9,538 nucleotides of DNA from an uncultured Odoribacter sp. (lineage in GTDB: Bacteria; Bacteroidota; Bacteroidia; Bacteroidales; Marinifilaceae), in contig CAKVCR010000093.1 in assembly GCA_934725835.1 (NCBI GenBank), positions 1 to 9,538 of the forward strand. The letters run 5' to 3'. Each line of letters begins with the position of its first letter. Positions within the stretch are counted from its first letter, which is position 1. Under the pieces are notes generated by a model, which saw only the letters and a program-made list of their open reading frames with translations, made no database searches and was not told the DNA's origin. Both the position numbers and the translations under genes were made by a program. Below are positions 1 through 7,990 of the stretch, piece by piece.

Positions 1-360
1 CAACCAATATTTCCGACCTACTCTCTTCACAATTTTCGCATCGTAATCTCCGGATTTCACAACATCCTCCAATCCGATGGTATGAACGCTCAACTGCATT
101 TGGTCGTCTGAACCTTTTTTCCAACGACACATCACACAGGTATCCTGCGTATCCGTCTGTATCCTATAAAAATCGCTACCTATTGATTTTTGATGTCTGA
201 ATTTATTATACAGAAAAGCCGGACTGGTCTGCACATAAGCTCCCAAACTTGATTGAGATTCAAAACTTATCTTGCTCGCACTTCCACAATCCTCAATCTC
301 ATCCTTACAGCTACACAATGCGATAAGACAACTGCACAATAATATCATTATTCTTTTCAT
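1..360 (-). CDS. Unrecognised small lipoprotein, 3' end cut off by the window edge
   Basis: An open frame of 120 codons starts with ATG at 358-360 and stays open to base 1, so the gene is truncated only by the window. I translated it directly. The N-terminus (MKRIMILLCSCLIALCSC) is a short type II signal peptide with the likely lipidated cysteine at residue 18. The residues after it, KDEIEDC, are acidic and resemble the lipoprotein export signal described for Bacteroidota surface lipoproteins, so exposure at the cell surface is plausible. The mature part has cysteines at 25, 75 and 78, the last two forming a CxxC (CVMC) followed by RWKKG. I do not recognise a family. It begins 5 bases after the stop of the M6 protease gene, so it is very probably the next cistron of the same operon. 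No Shine-Dalgarno is seen; the start is supported by the signal peptide. That it is a real coding gene is fairly sure; its function is unknown. Confidence 0.8.
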   Translation of the reverse strand, partial: MKRIMILLCSCLIALCSCKDEIEDCGSASKISFESQSSLGAYVQTSPAFLYNKFRHQKSIGSDFYRIQTDTQDTCVMCRWKKGSDDQMQLSVHTIGLEDVVKSGDYDAKIVKRVGRKYWL

Positions 361-365
361 AATAT

Positions 366-3221
366 TCAATTTTTAGGTACTACAACAAAAATTCTAGAAA
401 TATCCTCAACTCCTTTGTCTTTTGTTACGATACGAACACTCAATTCATGTTCTCCAACGTTAGGAGTTATTCTCATATCATTCACGATTTTTCCATCCAA
501 ACGCCATTCAACTTTTTCAATGTCGGTCTGAATATTTCTTACTCGTAAAGCGATACTTTCTCCAAGAACATAACTACTGCGAATACCTGTAATCACAGCA
601 TAATCTGAAGTCAAAGCTTCCGTTCTGAATTCCTGTTCACGGAATTCTCCCTCATTACCATCCCGGATAGCAGCCAAACGAACCACATATTCCGTATCCG
701 GTTTCAACTGACCCAATACATAGCGGGATGTTCCCACGGTCTCTTCCTCAAATTCTGCATCGCCTTTCTTCTTCCACTGCACCTTCCAAGTGTTGACACC
801 CACCTCTCGCGGCCAACGCAAAGTTGCTTCCCGCTGCCCTGCATCAATCAACAAGGCACTATTACCTGCAACCAACAGAGCAGAAATCATCCAGTTCTGG
901 TCTACATCAGCAATTTCTTTTGCAGTAAGCCAATCTCCTTGATATTTCACGAGACCTCCGGTATTGGCCATCGGACCTTTATCCAAGCCCAGCAACATAT
1001 TCGTATTATCAGCAAACTCAAAACCAATTTTCAGCTCTTTTTCTGCAGAAAGGACAATATTTTCATCCATCAAATCTACAGAAACCCAGCCGCCTTCCGG
1101 AATTTCATCAATTGCTTTTTTCAAAATTTCAGTACCATTTTCCCAGATATGAAGTGTACATGCTCCTTCTCCTAATACATGAATCTCGGCTTTAGCCAAA
1201 TTCATTCCTGCATACTCATCCAATTGCACTCCGGACCAACTTGCTGCAGCAATAAAATTTTTAGGCAAATTCCAGAAACTCTCCACGGCGTGGCTATGGT
1301 AGCTCAATTCAGAGAACTGACTCACAGGTATCTTTGTCATTGTCAACAGGAACTCTCCGGACTCCTTCGTTACATTCAAACGGCGTGAGTAATTCCGATA
1401 GCCACTTTTATTCACTAACACCATATATTCGCCCACTTCCACTTCGCTCGTCGTAAAATTACCTGCACCATCCGTTTTTGCTGCTACTGAAACAGGAGTT
1501 TCTCCTTCTTTGCCTAAACGCACCAAAACCAAAGAGGCTCCTTTGATTCCTGCCCCATTCGACGTCAACACCTTACCAGTAATCTTTGTTGAATTCACCA
1601 CTTCTACGTCAAATGAAACGACTCCTGCATTTTCCTGAATATTCACTAAATTAACACTTGCCTTTTCTTTAGAATTCCAAAAAACGGTCGATGCAGGACT
1701 GGAATTTCTTGAAAACTCTGTCACGTTGCGCGACCCGGGGAACGTGATTCCCGCCAAATCTGCGACACTGGGATTACTCATATTACCGGCTGCACCTAAA
1801 ATATAACAACACGGATGAGCAGCATAAGTATTCAATTTATTACTTCTCCACAAATTAGAAATAGACACTCCATTAATGGCATTAGAGCTACGGTCAACAT
1901 GGTATACAACCATACCATGGGCAGGCAAATATTTATCCCATTCCTCCTGCTGACGATTTTCTATCAAGAAATACTCGCCATTGGTAGAGGGTGCTGATAT
2001 TCTATAACCTTTATTCTCAGAAATTTTACCCAACGTATAATTTCCCTCTGTCTGCAATTCTTCAGGTTCAAGCCAGCCGATAATGGCACGCTCTACAACC
2101 GTGTAAAAAGGAGGTGTGCGACCTTCATTATTATAGCTACCTCCATCCATAATTGAAAAATACTCATAGAGGGCTATGCTCTCACCATTCACCACTCCAT
2201 CGGTATCATAAAAGTCCGGCAAACCGAGTACATGCCCGAATTCATGACAGATTGTACCGATACCAACCATCTCTTTTCCACTGGAGTTTTTCAATTCCGA
2301 AGAACATGCATAGGTACCCAACTTAACACCACCAATCTCCACATTTTCTCCTGCCAATGTTCCTTCATGTGCCCAAACTGCCTCTTCCGGAGCACCGGCT
2401 GCTGCTTCGTCATATCCTGCATAAAAAACGTATACATTGTCAACAATCCCATCATTATCCGAGTCATAGTCTTTGAAATTGACCCCTTGTCCGGCTGCAA
2501 GCTGGCAGGCCTCTATAATCATTTGCTTTGCATTTTTCTCATAATTGGGAGCAGTGTTTTCACCATAAAATCCTCTGTCCTTTGAAAGCAAAACAGGACC
2601 TACGACAACAAATTCCGGTTTAAACTTACCTCCGGAGTTTGCATCAAAATAATCAGCAGCACTACCCGTTGCCCCATTTTCGCTGTAACCGGAGGCATTC
2701 AACATGGCGTCAAAACTTGACTGAGGAGAGGGGACAGAGAAACGTACATCCTGATATTCTGCCAATATAACCAGCGTCTTCGGATTTCCAAATGGATTAA
2801 TTCCACTCATCACTGAATAATCACCACCACGAGTACTCACTCTTCCTTTCTGTCGGAAAGTTGTTGCCACATTTGTAGATACACCTTTAGAACGAGTTAC
2901 CAACATGGCTGCTTCTTCCCCACTCCGATTGGAAGGGTCATGAGCTCTTACATTTGTATATGCAAGACTACCGTCAGATGCATAGGATGCATAATAATAG
3001 TATCCATCCTTCTTGCGGGCAATCATATACCCATCGCTTGTAGTGGTATAGTGAAAAAATTCATCACCATGCAATCTTATTGTCAAACGGGAACCATCCG
3101 GCAGCTCTATTTGCCGAGGTGTACGATCAGCTTTTATACCCCAAGACATCTCTGGAGAAAAGCCTAATATCAAAACCATACATATTGATAGGGCCCATTG
3201 AAAAATATTCTCTTTCATCAT
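366..3221 (-). CDS. Secreted multidomain M6 family metalloprotease (immune inhibitor A-like)
   Basis: A 951-residue zinc endopeptidase. A type I signal peptide covers about residues 1-30, with no lipobox. Residues 31-140 look like the N-terminal region usual in M6 proteins, including a GDEFFHYTTTSDGY segment, and may be a propeptide; the basic stretch near 124-131 could be its processing site. The catalytic domain spans about 147-545. It holds a calcium-loop-like DYDSDNDGIVD (251-261), the zinc motif HEFGHVLGLPD (326-336; ligands H326, H330 and probably D336, base E327) and a Met-turn SIMDGG (356-361), as in metzincins. The tail carries a carboxypeptidase-regulatory-like beta-sandwich (about 545-627), a jelly-roll-like segment (about 635-785), a fibronectin type III-like domain (about 788-868) and an Ig-like end (about 873-949, with WRLDG). 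I see no type IX secretion sorting domain. It starts 5 bases after the S9 gene stop; M1 and M2 are adjacent ATGs and either may be used. Family assignment is strong; the substrate is unknown. Confidence 0.93.
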   Translation of the reverse strand: MMKENIFQWALSICMVLILGFSPEMSWGIKADRTPRQIELPDGSRLTIRLHGDEFFHYTTTSDGYMIARKKDGYYYYASYASDGSLAYTNVRAHDPSNRSGEEAAMLVTRSKGVSTNVATTFRQKGRVSTRGGDYSVMSGINPFGNPKTLVILAEYQDVRFSVPSPQSSFDAMLNASGYSENGATGSAADYFDANSGGKFKPEFVVVGPVLLSKDRGFYGENTAPNYEKNAKQMIIEACQLAAGQGVNFKDYDSDNDGIVDNVYVFYAGYDEAAAGAPEEAVWAHEGTLAGENVEIGGVKLGTYACSSELKNSSGKEMVGIGTICHEFGHVLGLPDFYDTDGVVNGESIALYEYFSIMDGGSYNNEGRTPPFYTVVERAIIGWLEPEELQTEGNYTLGKISENKGYRISAPSTNGEYFLIENRQQEEWDKYLPAHGMVVYHVDRSSNAINGVSISNLWRSNKLNTYAAHPCCYILGAAGNMSNPSVADLAGITFPGSRNVTEFSRNSSPASTVFWNSKEKASVNLVNIQENAGVVSFDVEVVNSTKITGKVLTSNGAGIKGASLVLVRLGKEGETPVSVAAKTDGAGNFTTSEVEVGEYMVLVNKSGYRNYSRRLNVTKESGEFLLTMTKIPVSQFSELSYHSHAVESFWNLPKNFIAAASWSGVQLDEYAGMNLAKAEIHVLGEGACTLHIWENGTEILKKAIDEIPEGGWVSVDLMDENIVLSAEKELKIGFEFADNTNMLLGLDKGPMANTGGLVKYQGDWLTAKEIADVDQNWMISALLVAGNSALLIDAGQREATLRWPREVGVNTWKVQWKKKGDAEFEEETVGTSRYVLGQLKPDTEYVVRLAAIRDGNEGEFREQEFRTEALTSDYAVITGIRSSYVLGESIALRVRNIQTDIEKVEWRLDGKIVNDMRITPNVGEHELSVRIVTKDKGVEDISRIFVVVPKN

Positions 3222-3226
3222 AACTT

Positions 3227-5554
3227 TTATTTTAAATCTTTTAAATCAACACAATTCCCTGCTTCCGTATCATTTAACAGATAACGGGCGAAATGATTCC
3301 ACATTTTCTTCTCATAAAAACGTTCATTCGCACCGGTATAACCATGCTTGGCTCCCGGCAAAAGCACCATGTCAAAATTCTTACCCGCCTTTATCAGGGC
3401 ATCGGCAAAACGCATCAAATGGGCAGGATGCACGTTGGCATCTTGATCTCCTGCCACTAACAACAGATGTCCTTTCAGATTACTTGCCAATTCCATATTG
3501 GTAGCCACCTTACAAGAATATTCATACACGATGGAATCCCGTCCGTCAGCAGTCTTCACTTTGCGGCTTTTCTCTTTCGCTCCGTTGTAAATCTCTACCC
3601 AACCCCGGTTATAGATATTATTATCGTGATTGCCGGCACTGGCAACTGCCGCCGTATAAAAATCAGGATATTTACACAAAGCTGCTGCTGCCATGAATCC
3701 ACCACCTGAATGTCCGTAAATACCAACTTTCGTAATGTCGATAAAGGAATAACGGGCTGCCAGCTGTTCTATCGCACACTTGTCATCTTCCAAAGCATAA
3801 TCTCGCATATTTCCGTAACCATAACGATGATATGCCTTACCTCGCATCGGACTTCCTCCACGATGCCCCACTGATATCACAATAAATCCAAGTTGTGCCA
3901 AACGGGTATTGTAAGCATCATTCAATGCAAAAGAGGTATTCACATATTCAAAGTAAGGTCCCGGATACACGGACGAAATAATCGGATAGCAACAGGTTGA
4001 GTCAAAATCCGCAGGTTTCCACATCACACCATACAAATCCGTGATACCGTCGGCAGCCTTAACACAAAAGCGTTCCGGCTTACGCCATCCCTCTTCTTCC
4101 ACCCGGCGCAAATCCACCTGTGCCAACTCCATTATTTCCTTGCCCTTCGCATTTTTCAGCACGATGCGAGGCTTCATATCCACTCTCGAATATTGGTCGA
4201 TATAGAAACACCGAGAGGGTGAAAAAGTCACAGAATGCTGAGCATTCTCTCCAGACAGCAATGTTGTGCCTTCTTTATCAATATTGGCTTCATAAACCAA
4301 ATAGTAATAAGGATCTACCCCCTTCTCCTTACCATAACCATACAGCCATAGTTTACGGTTCAAAGTATCAATTTCCATCACCTGTCCGGCAACCCAAGGA
4401 CCGGAAGTAATCGTATTCTTCAGATTTCCATCTCCATCATAGTGATAGTAATGCCCCCAACCTGTTCTCTCCGAACGGAATAGAATATCCTTTCCGTCAT
4501 TCAAAATGATAGTGCTCTTCAAATGAACATCCCGATAAGGTCTGTCTTCCTCGTGAATCAATTCACGAACTTCTCCTGTTTCCATATCAGCAACACAGAC
4601 ATCCACCTCATCCCAAGTACGCTTGGAACGCTCGAAATAAATTCTGTTCCCTTTGTCTGACAATTTCAGTACGGCAATATACTGATCCTGCCATTTATCT
4701 GCCTTTACCTTCACCACCTTGCGGGTCTCCACATTGATACACCACAATTCATACTGGCACAAATTTTTATCTCCGGGCATCTCGTACCGATAAGTCATCA
4801 GACTCGGACGTTTGCTCAAGTTATTGACAAGATACATATCCTTCACTTTCCTCGTATCACCCCTCACCAGATAAATATACTTCGAATCTGCACTCCAGCG
4901 GGCATTAGCAGCGACCTGCTTATTGGAAGGCTCCTCCTCATCATCCGTAGCATAGGAATAATAACGGACGCCATCCGTTGTCAAACAAATCTCTGTTGTA
5001 TCAACGCCCTTATCGCCATTGCCACAGATATACAAATTGTGATTACGAGCATAAAGCACATAACGTTCGTCCGGCGAAATCTTCAGATGCGAATACATCG
5101 CACCACCTTCCTCCTCAACCAAAGGCAACTGCATTATCCGATTGGTATAACGATCGAATCTGTACTCTCTTCCCTTAAAATCCAACGTCACATACCTCAA
5201 GTCCTTGGAAACCTCCAAATCATGAAAACTCAAAGTCTTGCCGTTAACCACCTCTTTTGTATACTCACTCAGAGCTATTGCCAACTTCTCCCTGTCAAAC
5301 AGTAATTCTTTTGACTTTTTAGAAGGATTCACCAAATAGTATTCTCTTCCGTTTTCAGTTTGAAAATCAAACCAAAAAGCATCTGTACGGTGAATAAATT
5401 TAGGATGAATAGACAGACTATTCTTTGTCATCTTTCCCCCTAAAGCAAACTCCCTGAACTTTTCAGCCAATCGGTAATTGGCTTTATATTGGGCATTAAC
5501 TGTTATACAACAGCCCAATATCAAACCAGATATCCAAATAAATTTCATCCGCAT
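3227..5554 (-). CDS. S9 family serine peptidase, dipeptidyl peptidase IV-like
   Basis: A 775-residue secreted peptidase. Residues 1-21 form a type I signal peptide, cleaved probably after VNA, so the enzyme is expected in the periplasm or beyond. Residues about 45-490 form the DPP-IV-type beta-propeller, with blade-like repeats such as LKISPDERYVLYA and ARWSADSKYIYLV. Residues about 495-762 form the alpha/beta hydrolase domain. The triad is S616 in the elbow GHSGGG, D705 in DQDANVH and H737 in GAKHGY; Y530 of YPGP matches the oxyanion tyrosine of DPP-IV. An acidic cluster DDEEE (204-208) sits before a blade, where the substrate amino-terminus-binding glutamates of DPP-IV occur. The S1 proline-pocket residues of human DPP-IV are mostly replaced, so strict post-proline cleavage is doubtful. 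It starts 13 bases after the PKD-like gene stop; a second ATG at 5548 is possible. The family is sure; specificity (di- or tripeptidyl, residue preference) is not. Confidence 0.93.
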   Translation of the reverse strand: MRMKFIWISGLILGCCITVNAQYKANYRLAEKFREFALGGKMTKNSLSIHPKFIHRTDAFWFDFQTENGREYYLVNPSKKSKELLFDREKLAIALSEYTKEVVNGKTLSFHDLEVSKDLRYVTLDFKGREYRFDRYTNRIMQLPLVEEEGGAMYSHLKISPDERYVLYARNHNLYICGNGDKGVDTTEICLTTDGVRYYSYATDDEEEPSNKQVAANARWSADSKYIYLVRGDTRKVKDMYLVNNLSKRPSLMTYRYEMPGDKNLCQYELWCINVETRKVVKVKADKWQDQYIAVLKLSDKGNRIYFERSKRTWDEVDVCVADMETGEVRELIHEEDRPYRDVHLKSTIILNDGKDILFRSERTGWGHYYHYDGDGNLKNTITSGPWVAGQVMEIDTLNRKLWLYGYGKEKGVDPYYYLVYEANIDKEGTTLLSGENAQHSVTFSPSRCFYIDQYSRVDMKPRIVLKNAKGKEIMELAQVDLRRVEEEGWRKPERFCVKAADGITDLYGVMWKPADFDSTCCYPIISSVYPGPYFEYVNTSFALNDAYNTRLAQLGFIVISVGHRGGSPMRGKAYHRYGYGNMRDYALEDDKCAIEQLAARYSFIDITKVGIYGHSGGGFMAAAALCKYPDFYTAAVASAGNHDNNIYNRGWVEIYNGAKEKSRKVKTADGRDSIVYEYSCKVATNMELASNLKGHLLLVAGDQDANVHPAHLMRFADALIKAGKNFDMVLLPGAKHGYTGANERFYEKKMWNHFARYLLNDTEAGNCVDLKDLK

Positions 5555-5567
5555 ATACTTTTATCCG

Positions 5568-7211
5568 TTAAAACAATGAAGATGTTGTCAAATTATTAGC
5601 GCTGTCATATTTGAAAATAACATCCACGATATTTCCAAAACCCTGCTGTCTATACAATTCACGCAAAAAAGTAGCTTCCGGATTCTCATTATTATACTTC
5701 ACTTCATATACTCTGAATTCACCGTTATCCAATGCTACGCCCAAAGGTCCACCGCCATATTTGTCACTGTTTATATCCTTGCTTGCAATGGCAGTGATTC
5801 GTCTTCCTCCCAGACTACCTATCTTAATTTGAATATCCTCAGCATAATCATAAAACCACAAATCACCACCGGTAGCCACAATAAAGTAATCCTTATGCGG
5901 GAATACTGCAAATTTGGAATCGGCAGCTACCATTTCCGGACGCTCCACTTGCGTAGGATAACATTGCATCACTTTCAAGTTCAGATAAGTATCATTCAAA
6001 TCCAACAAGAAATTATTTACAATACAATCTCCCGTATTAGGATTCCTTAACACTGCAATCCACCAAGGGGTTCTGTTACCGTCAGTATCATAATGACAGC
6101 ACAATACGTCATATCCGCTTGCTCCGGTAAAATATTTTGCATTAGCACCGTTAGCTAGAATTGTAGCCTTAGAACCTATATTGTGGCGAATATCAATCAG
6201 AGGCGCATCGCTTTGTACAAAAGCATTATCCACGCAACCATAGAAACGATTTTTATCCGTCAGCATCAAAAAATACTTACTTTTAGGTCCTACACCTTTG
6301 TTTGCCGGATAAACAGCCTTGATTCGCTGACCTCCGAAGGCCGGCTGTACATCATAGCGACCGGTATGTAAATCCGTTGCAACCGAGCCTACACTCAAAT
6401 AACAGAGTCCATCCTGATTTACCAAACATTTACACCCCCAGCTCAACGCAGCATCTATCGGCTTGAAATTCTCCGGGGCATTCCCTGTAAATTCATTCTC
6501 AGCATAATTAACCACAGAATAATCATCTCCACGCAACTCTACATTACGATCATCCTGAATAACCATGATTTCATCATTTACAAACTGATAATCGGGATAG
6601 TAGTGATATTTATAGGCAAAGTTTTCCACCAGTTTCCGCGGTCCATATCCCAAATTAGGCACAAAATTAATGTATTCGCCCTCATACTGAACGGTATCTA
6701 CCTGAATTTTATTCCCGTTATCGTCCAATATATACTCTCCGCTTGTATTCTGTCTGTAAAAAGAGGATAATCTGGACCAGACAACCGACAATTCCGAGCG
6801 ACCATTATCACCCTGAGAAAGAAGCAGCCAACCTTTCAGACCGGGATTCTCCACTTTGACATCGATACTATACGGGAAACGGACGTCAGTCTTATTATCA
6901 ACTGCCACAAACAGCAGAGTATGCGTTCCCTCTTTGTCTGCAATGAATTTATATTCCCGTTCATCCCACACCAACTCATTGTTCAGATACCATTCATAAC
7001 GGATATCCGTATAATCCTTCAACGTCATTTTCACCTCGGGACTCAATATCAAAGTCTCATCCCTGAACAAAGAATAACGTCTTACCACATTGCGAACCTC
7101 AAAGTCATCCATCTTATTGGTGACATTGTAATGAAAATCGTTCTTGTCATCCAGACATCCCATCAACAAGAACAACAAAAAACATCCTGCTATATATTTT
7201 ATCATTTTCAT
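5568..7211 (-). CDS. PKD-like family lipoprotein with probable beta-propeller C-terminal region
   Basis: The frame extends upstream to 7250, but that start would overlap the preceding gene by 20 bases and put a charged tail (MFRLPVKCKKWKN) before the signal peptide. I chose 7211, giving 547 residues; 7205 is also possible. The signal peptide ends in the lipobox LLMGC with C19, followed by LDDKND, an acidic stretch resembling the Bacteroidota lipoprotein export signal. Residues about 53-122 look like a PKD/Ig-type beta-sandwich (YEWYLNNELVWDE, then a strand-rich IDVKVENP end). The rest, about 125-540, is rich in short repeated strand patterns such as GWLLLSQGD, YFLMLTDKNRFYG, YFIVATGGDLWFYDY and GVALDNGEFRVYEV, as expected of a beta-propeller. 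No catalytic motif is visible. Such proteins commonly sit after a DUF4843 gene in SusCD loci and are thought to act as accessory surface proteins; ligand binding is inference. The junction to the S9 gene is 13 bases. Confidence 0.83.
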   Translation of the reverse strand: MKMIKYIAGCFLLFLLMGCLDDKNDFHYNVTNKMDDFEVRNVVRRYSLFRDETLILSPEVKMTLKDYTDIRYEWYLNNELVWDEREYKFIADKEGTHTLLFVAVDNKTDVRFPYSIDVKVENPGLKGWLLLSQGDNGRSELSVVWSRLSSFYRQNTSGEYILDDNGNKIQVDTVQYEGEYINFVPNLGYGPRKLVENFAYKYHYYPDYQFVNDEIMVIQDDRNVELRGDDYSVVNYAENEFTGNAPENFKPIDAALSWGCKCLVNQDGLCYLSVGSVATDLHTGRYDVQPAFGGQRIKAVYPANKGVGPKSKYFLMLTDKNRFYGCVDNAFVQSDAPLIDIRHNIGSKATILANGANAKYFTGASGYDVLCCHYDTDGNRTPWWIAVLRNPNTGDCIVNNFLLDLNDTYLNLKVMQCYPTQVERPEMVAADSKFAVFPHKDYFIVATGGDLWFYDYAEDIQIKIGSLGGRRITAIASKDINSDKYGGGPLGVALDNGEFRVYEVKYNNENPEATFLRELYRQQGFGNIVDVIFKYDSANNLTTSSLF

Positions 7212-7213
7212 AT

Positions 7214-7219
7214 TCTTCC
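7214..7219 (-). promoter_or_regulatory. Possible ribosome binding site of the PKD-like lipoprotein gene
   Basis: The minus strand reads GGAAGA here, the only purine-rich Shine-Dalgarno-like hexamer close upstream of a start in this window. It lies 2 bases before the ATG at 7211 and 8 bases before the in-frame ATG at 7205. The second spacing is closer to ideal, so translation may start at 7205 (MIKYIAGCF), which still keeps the whole signal peptide. The site argues against the longer frame starting at 7250. The match to the anti-Shine-Dalgarno is imperfect and Bacteroidota often start without one. Confidence 0.35.
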
Positions 7220-7230
7220 ATTTTTTACAC

Positions 7231-7980
7231 TTAACCGGCAATCGGAACACTCATAACTTCATCATTCTCATCATCCCAAATATATTCGCCATTTTCATAT
7301 TCATAATCATCCAGATATTGCTTTACACGTAAAGAATAGATACGCAAAACACTCAAATCCTTTCCGTCAAACGTCACATTATCCTCCTGTAGTTTCTGTA
7401 AGAAAATCGAATATTTCTTCTCTGAATACTTCCCTAAATAATATTGCTCAGCAATATTGAAAAAATAGTGTCCATTATATCCACCATTCAGTTCTGTCCA
7501 CCAGGTAGGACGTACCAAACGGTCAGTAGCAGTAATAATATAACGCCTGTTTTCCATCAACCCCTCTTGAATAAACTCAGACGGTTTTAATTTCAATACC
7601 AACATTTTGGAAGTACTCTGCAGTTCTTCGTAATTATGCAATTGGATATAAAAAGTATCCTTGTCCACATATTTCTCAAATACGCATTTTTCCGGCAGGC
7701 TATAATACTCTTCCGGTAAAGTTGTCAATGTTCTGTCCACTTCTATTTCATACTCCAAATCCTCCGTACTATATTTTCCCATCCGCTGCACAGCAACCGG
7801 AATCATTACGTCATCCTGACCATACGCCTTAAAACTAAGTTTCATCGTATCTTGCAATGCACTCTTGGTAAAACAAATATAAGTGACATCTGCACGATAT
7901 TCCTGTAACCCCACTTTATGACAAGATGCCAAGCCAAGCAGACACCCCAAAAGCAATAACATGCTATATTTCATTTTCAT
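7231..7980 (-). CDS. DUF4843 domain-containing lipoprotein
   Basis: From the chosen ATG at 7980 it is 249 residues. The signal peptide MKMKYSMLLLLGCLLGLASC places the lipidated cysteine at 20. Family marks I recognise are the early strand DVTYICFTKSALQDTMKLSF, the segment RPTWWTELNGGYNGHYFFNIAEQYYLGKYSEKKYSIFLQ (about 157-195) and the ending ENGEYIWDDENDEVMSVPIAG, typical of DUF4843 proteins. The function of the family is not established; its genes nearly always sit just after a SusD-like gene, so a surface accessory role in nutrient capture is likely. The frame also has an ATG at 8007, inside the end of the SusD gene, that would add nine residues (MKRIFNLNQ). I prefer 7980 because it gives a normal signal peptide and leaves 10 bases after the SusD stop, but the overlapping start cannot be excluded. 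Neither has a clear Shine-Dalgarno. Confidence 0.88.
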   Translation of the reverse strand: MKMKYSMLLLLGCLLGLASCHKVGLQEYRADVTYICFTKSALQDTMKLSFKAYGQDDVMIPVAVQRMGKYSTEDLEYEIEVDRTLTTLPEEYYSLPEKCVFEKYVDKDTFYIQLHNYEELQSTSKMLVLKLKPSEFIQEGLMENRRYIITATDRLVRPTWWTELNGGYNGHYFFNIAEQYYLGKYSEKKYSIFLQKLQEDNVTFDGKDLSVLRIYSLRVKQYLDDYEYENGEYIWDDENDEVMSVPIAG

Positions 7981-7990
7981 CTGATTTAAA

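Noticed and set aside
1722..1746. Inverted repeat cacgtt ... aacgtg around a GC-rich loop
   Set aside because: Only 6-base arms with a 13-base loop, within the M6 coding sequence; such pairs are expected by chance in a window this size.
1898..1919. Perfect 8-base inverted repeat catggtat/ataccatg with a 6-base loop
   Set aside because: It lies inside the M6 coding region and is explained by codons for the conserved-looking GMVVYHV segment. There is no T-run and it is mid-gene, so it is not a terminator; probably chance.
2232..2585. A 117-codon plus-strand frame opposite the M6 catalytic domain
   Set aside because: It is antisense to the HEFGH-containing region and its Cys-rich product resembles no family; it is a shadow. 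Other short plus-strand frames across the window were dismissed for the same reason.
4232..4248. Near-palindrome agaatgct-g-agcattct
   Set aside because: It is inside the S9 gene (ENAQHS codons), far from any gene start, occurs once as far as I can see, and is likely chance rather than an operator.
5568..7211. Possibility that the PKD-like protein is an enzyme or a chaperone-type propeller such as BamB
   Set aside because: No catalytic motif or BamB/PQQ-type repeat is visible; the PKD/Ig-like N-terminus, lipobox and position after DUF4843 fit the PKD-like lipoprotein family better.
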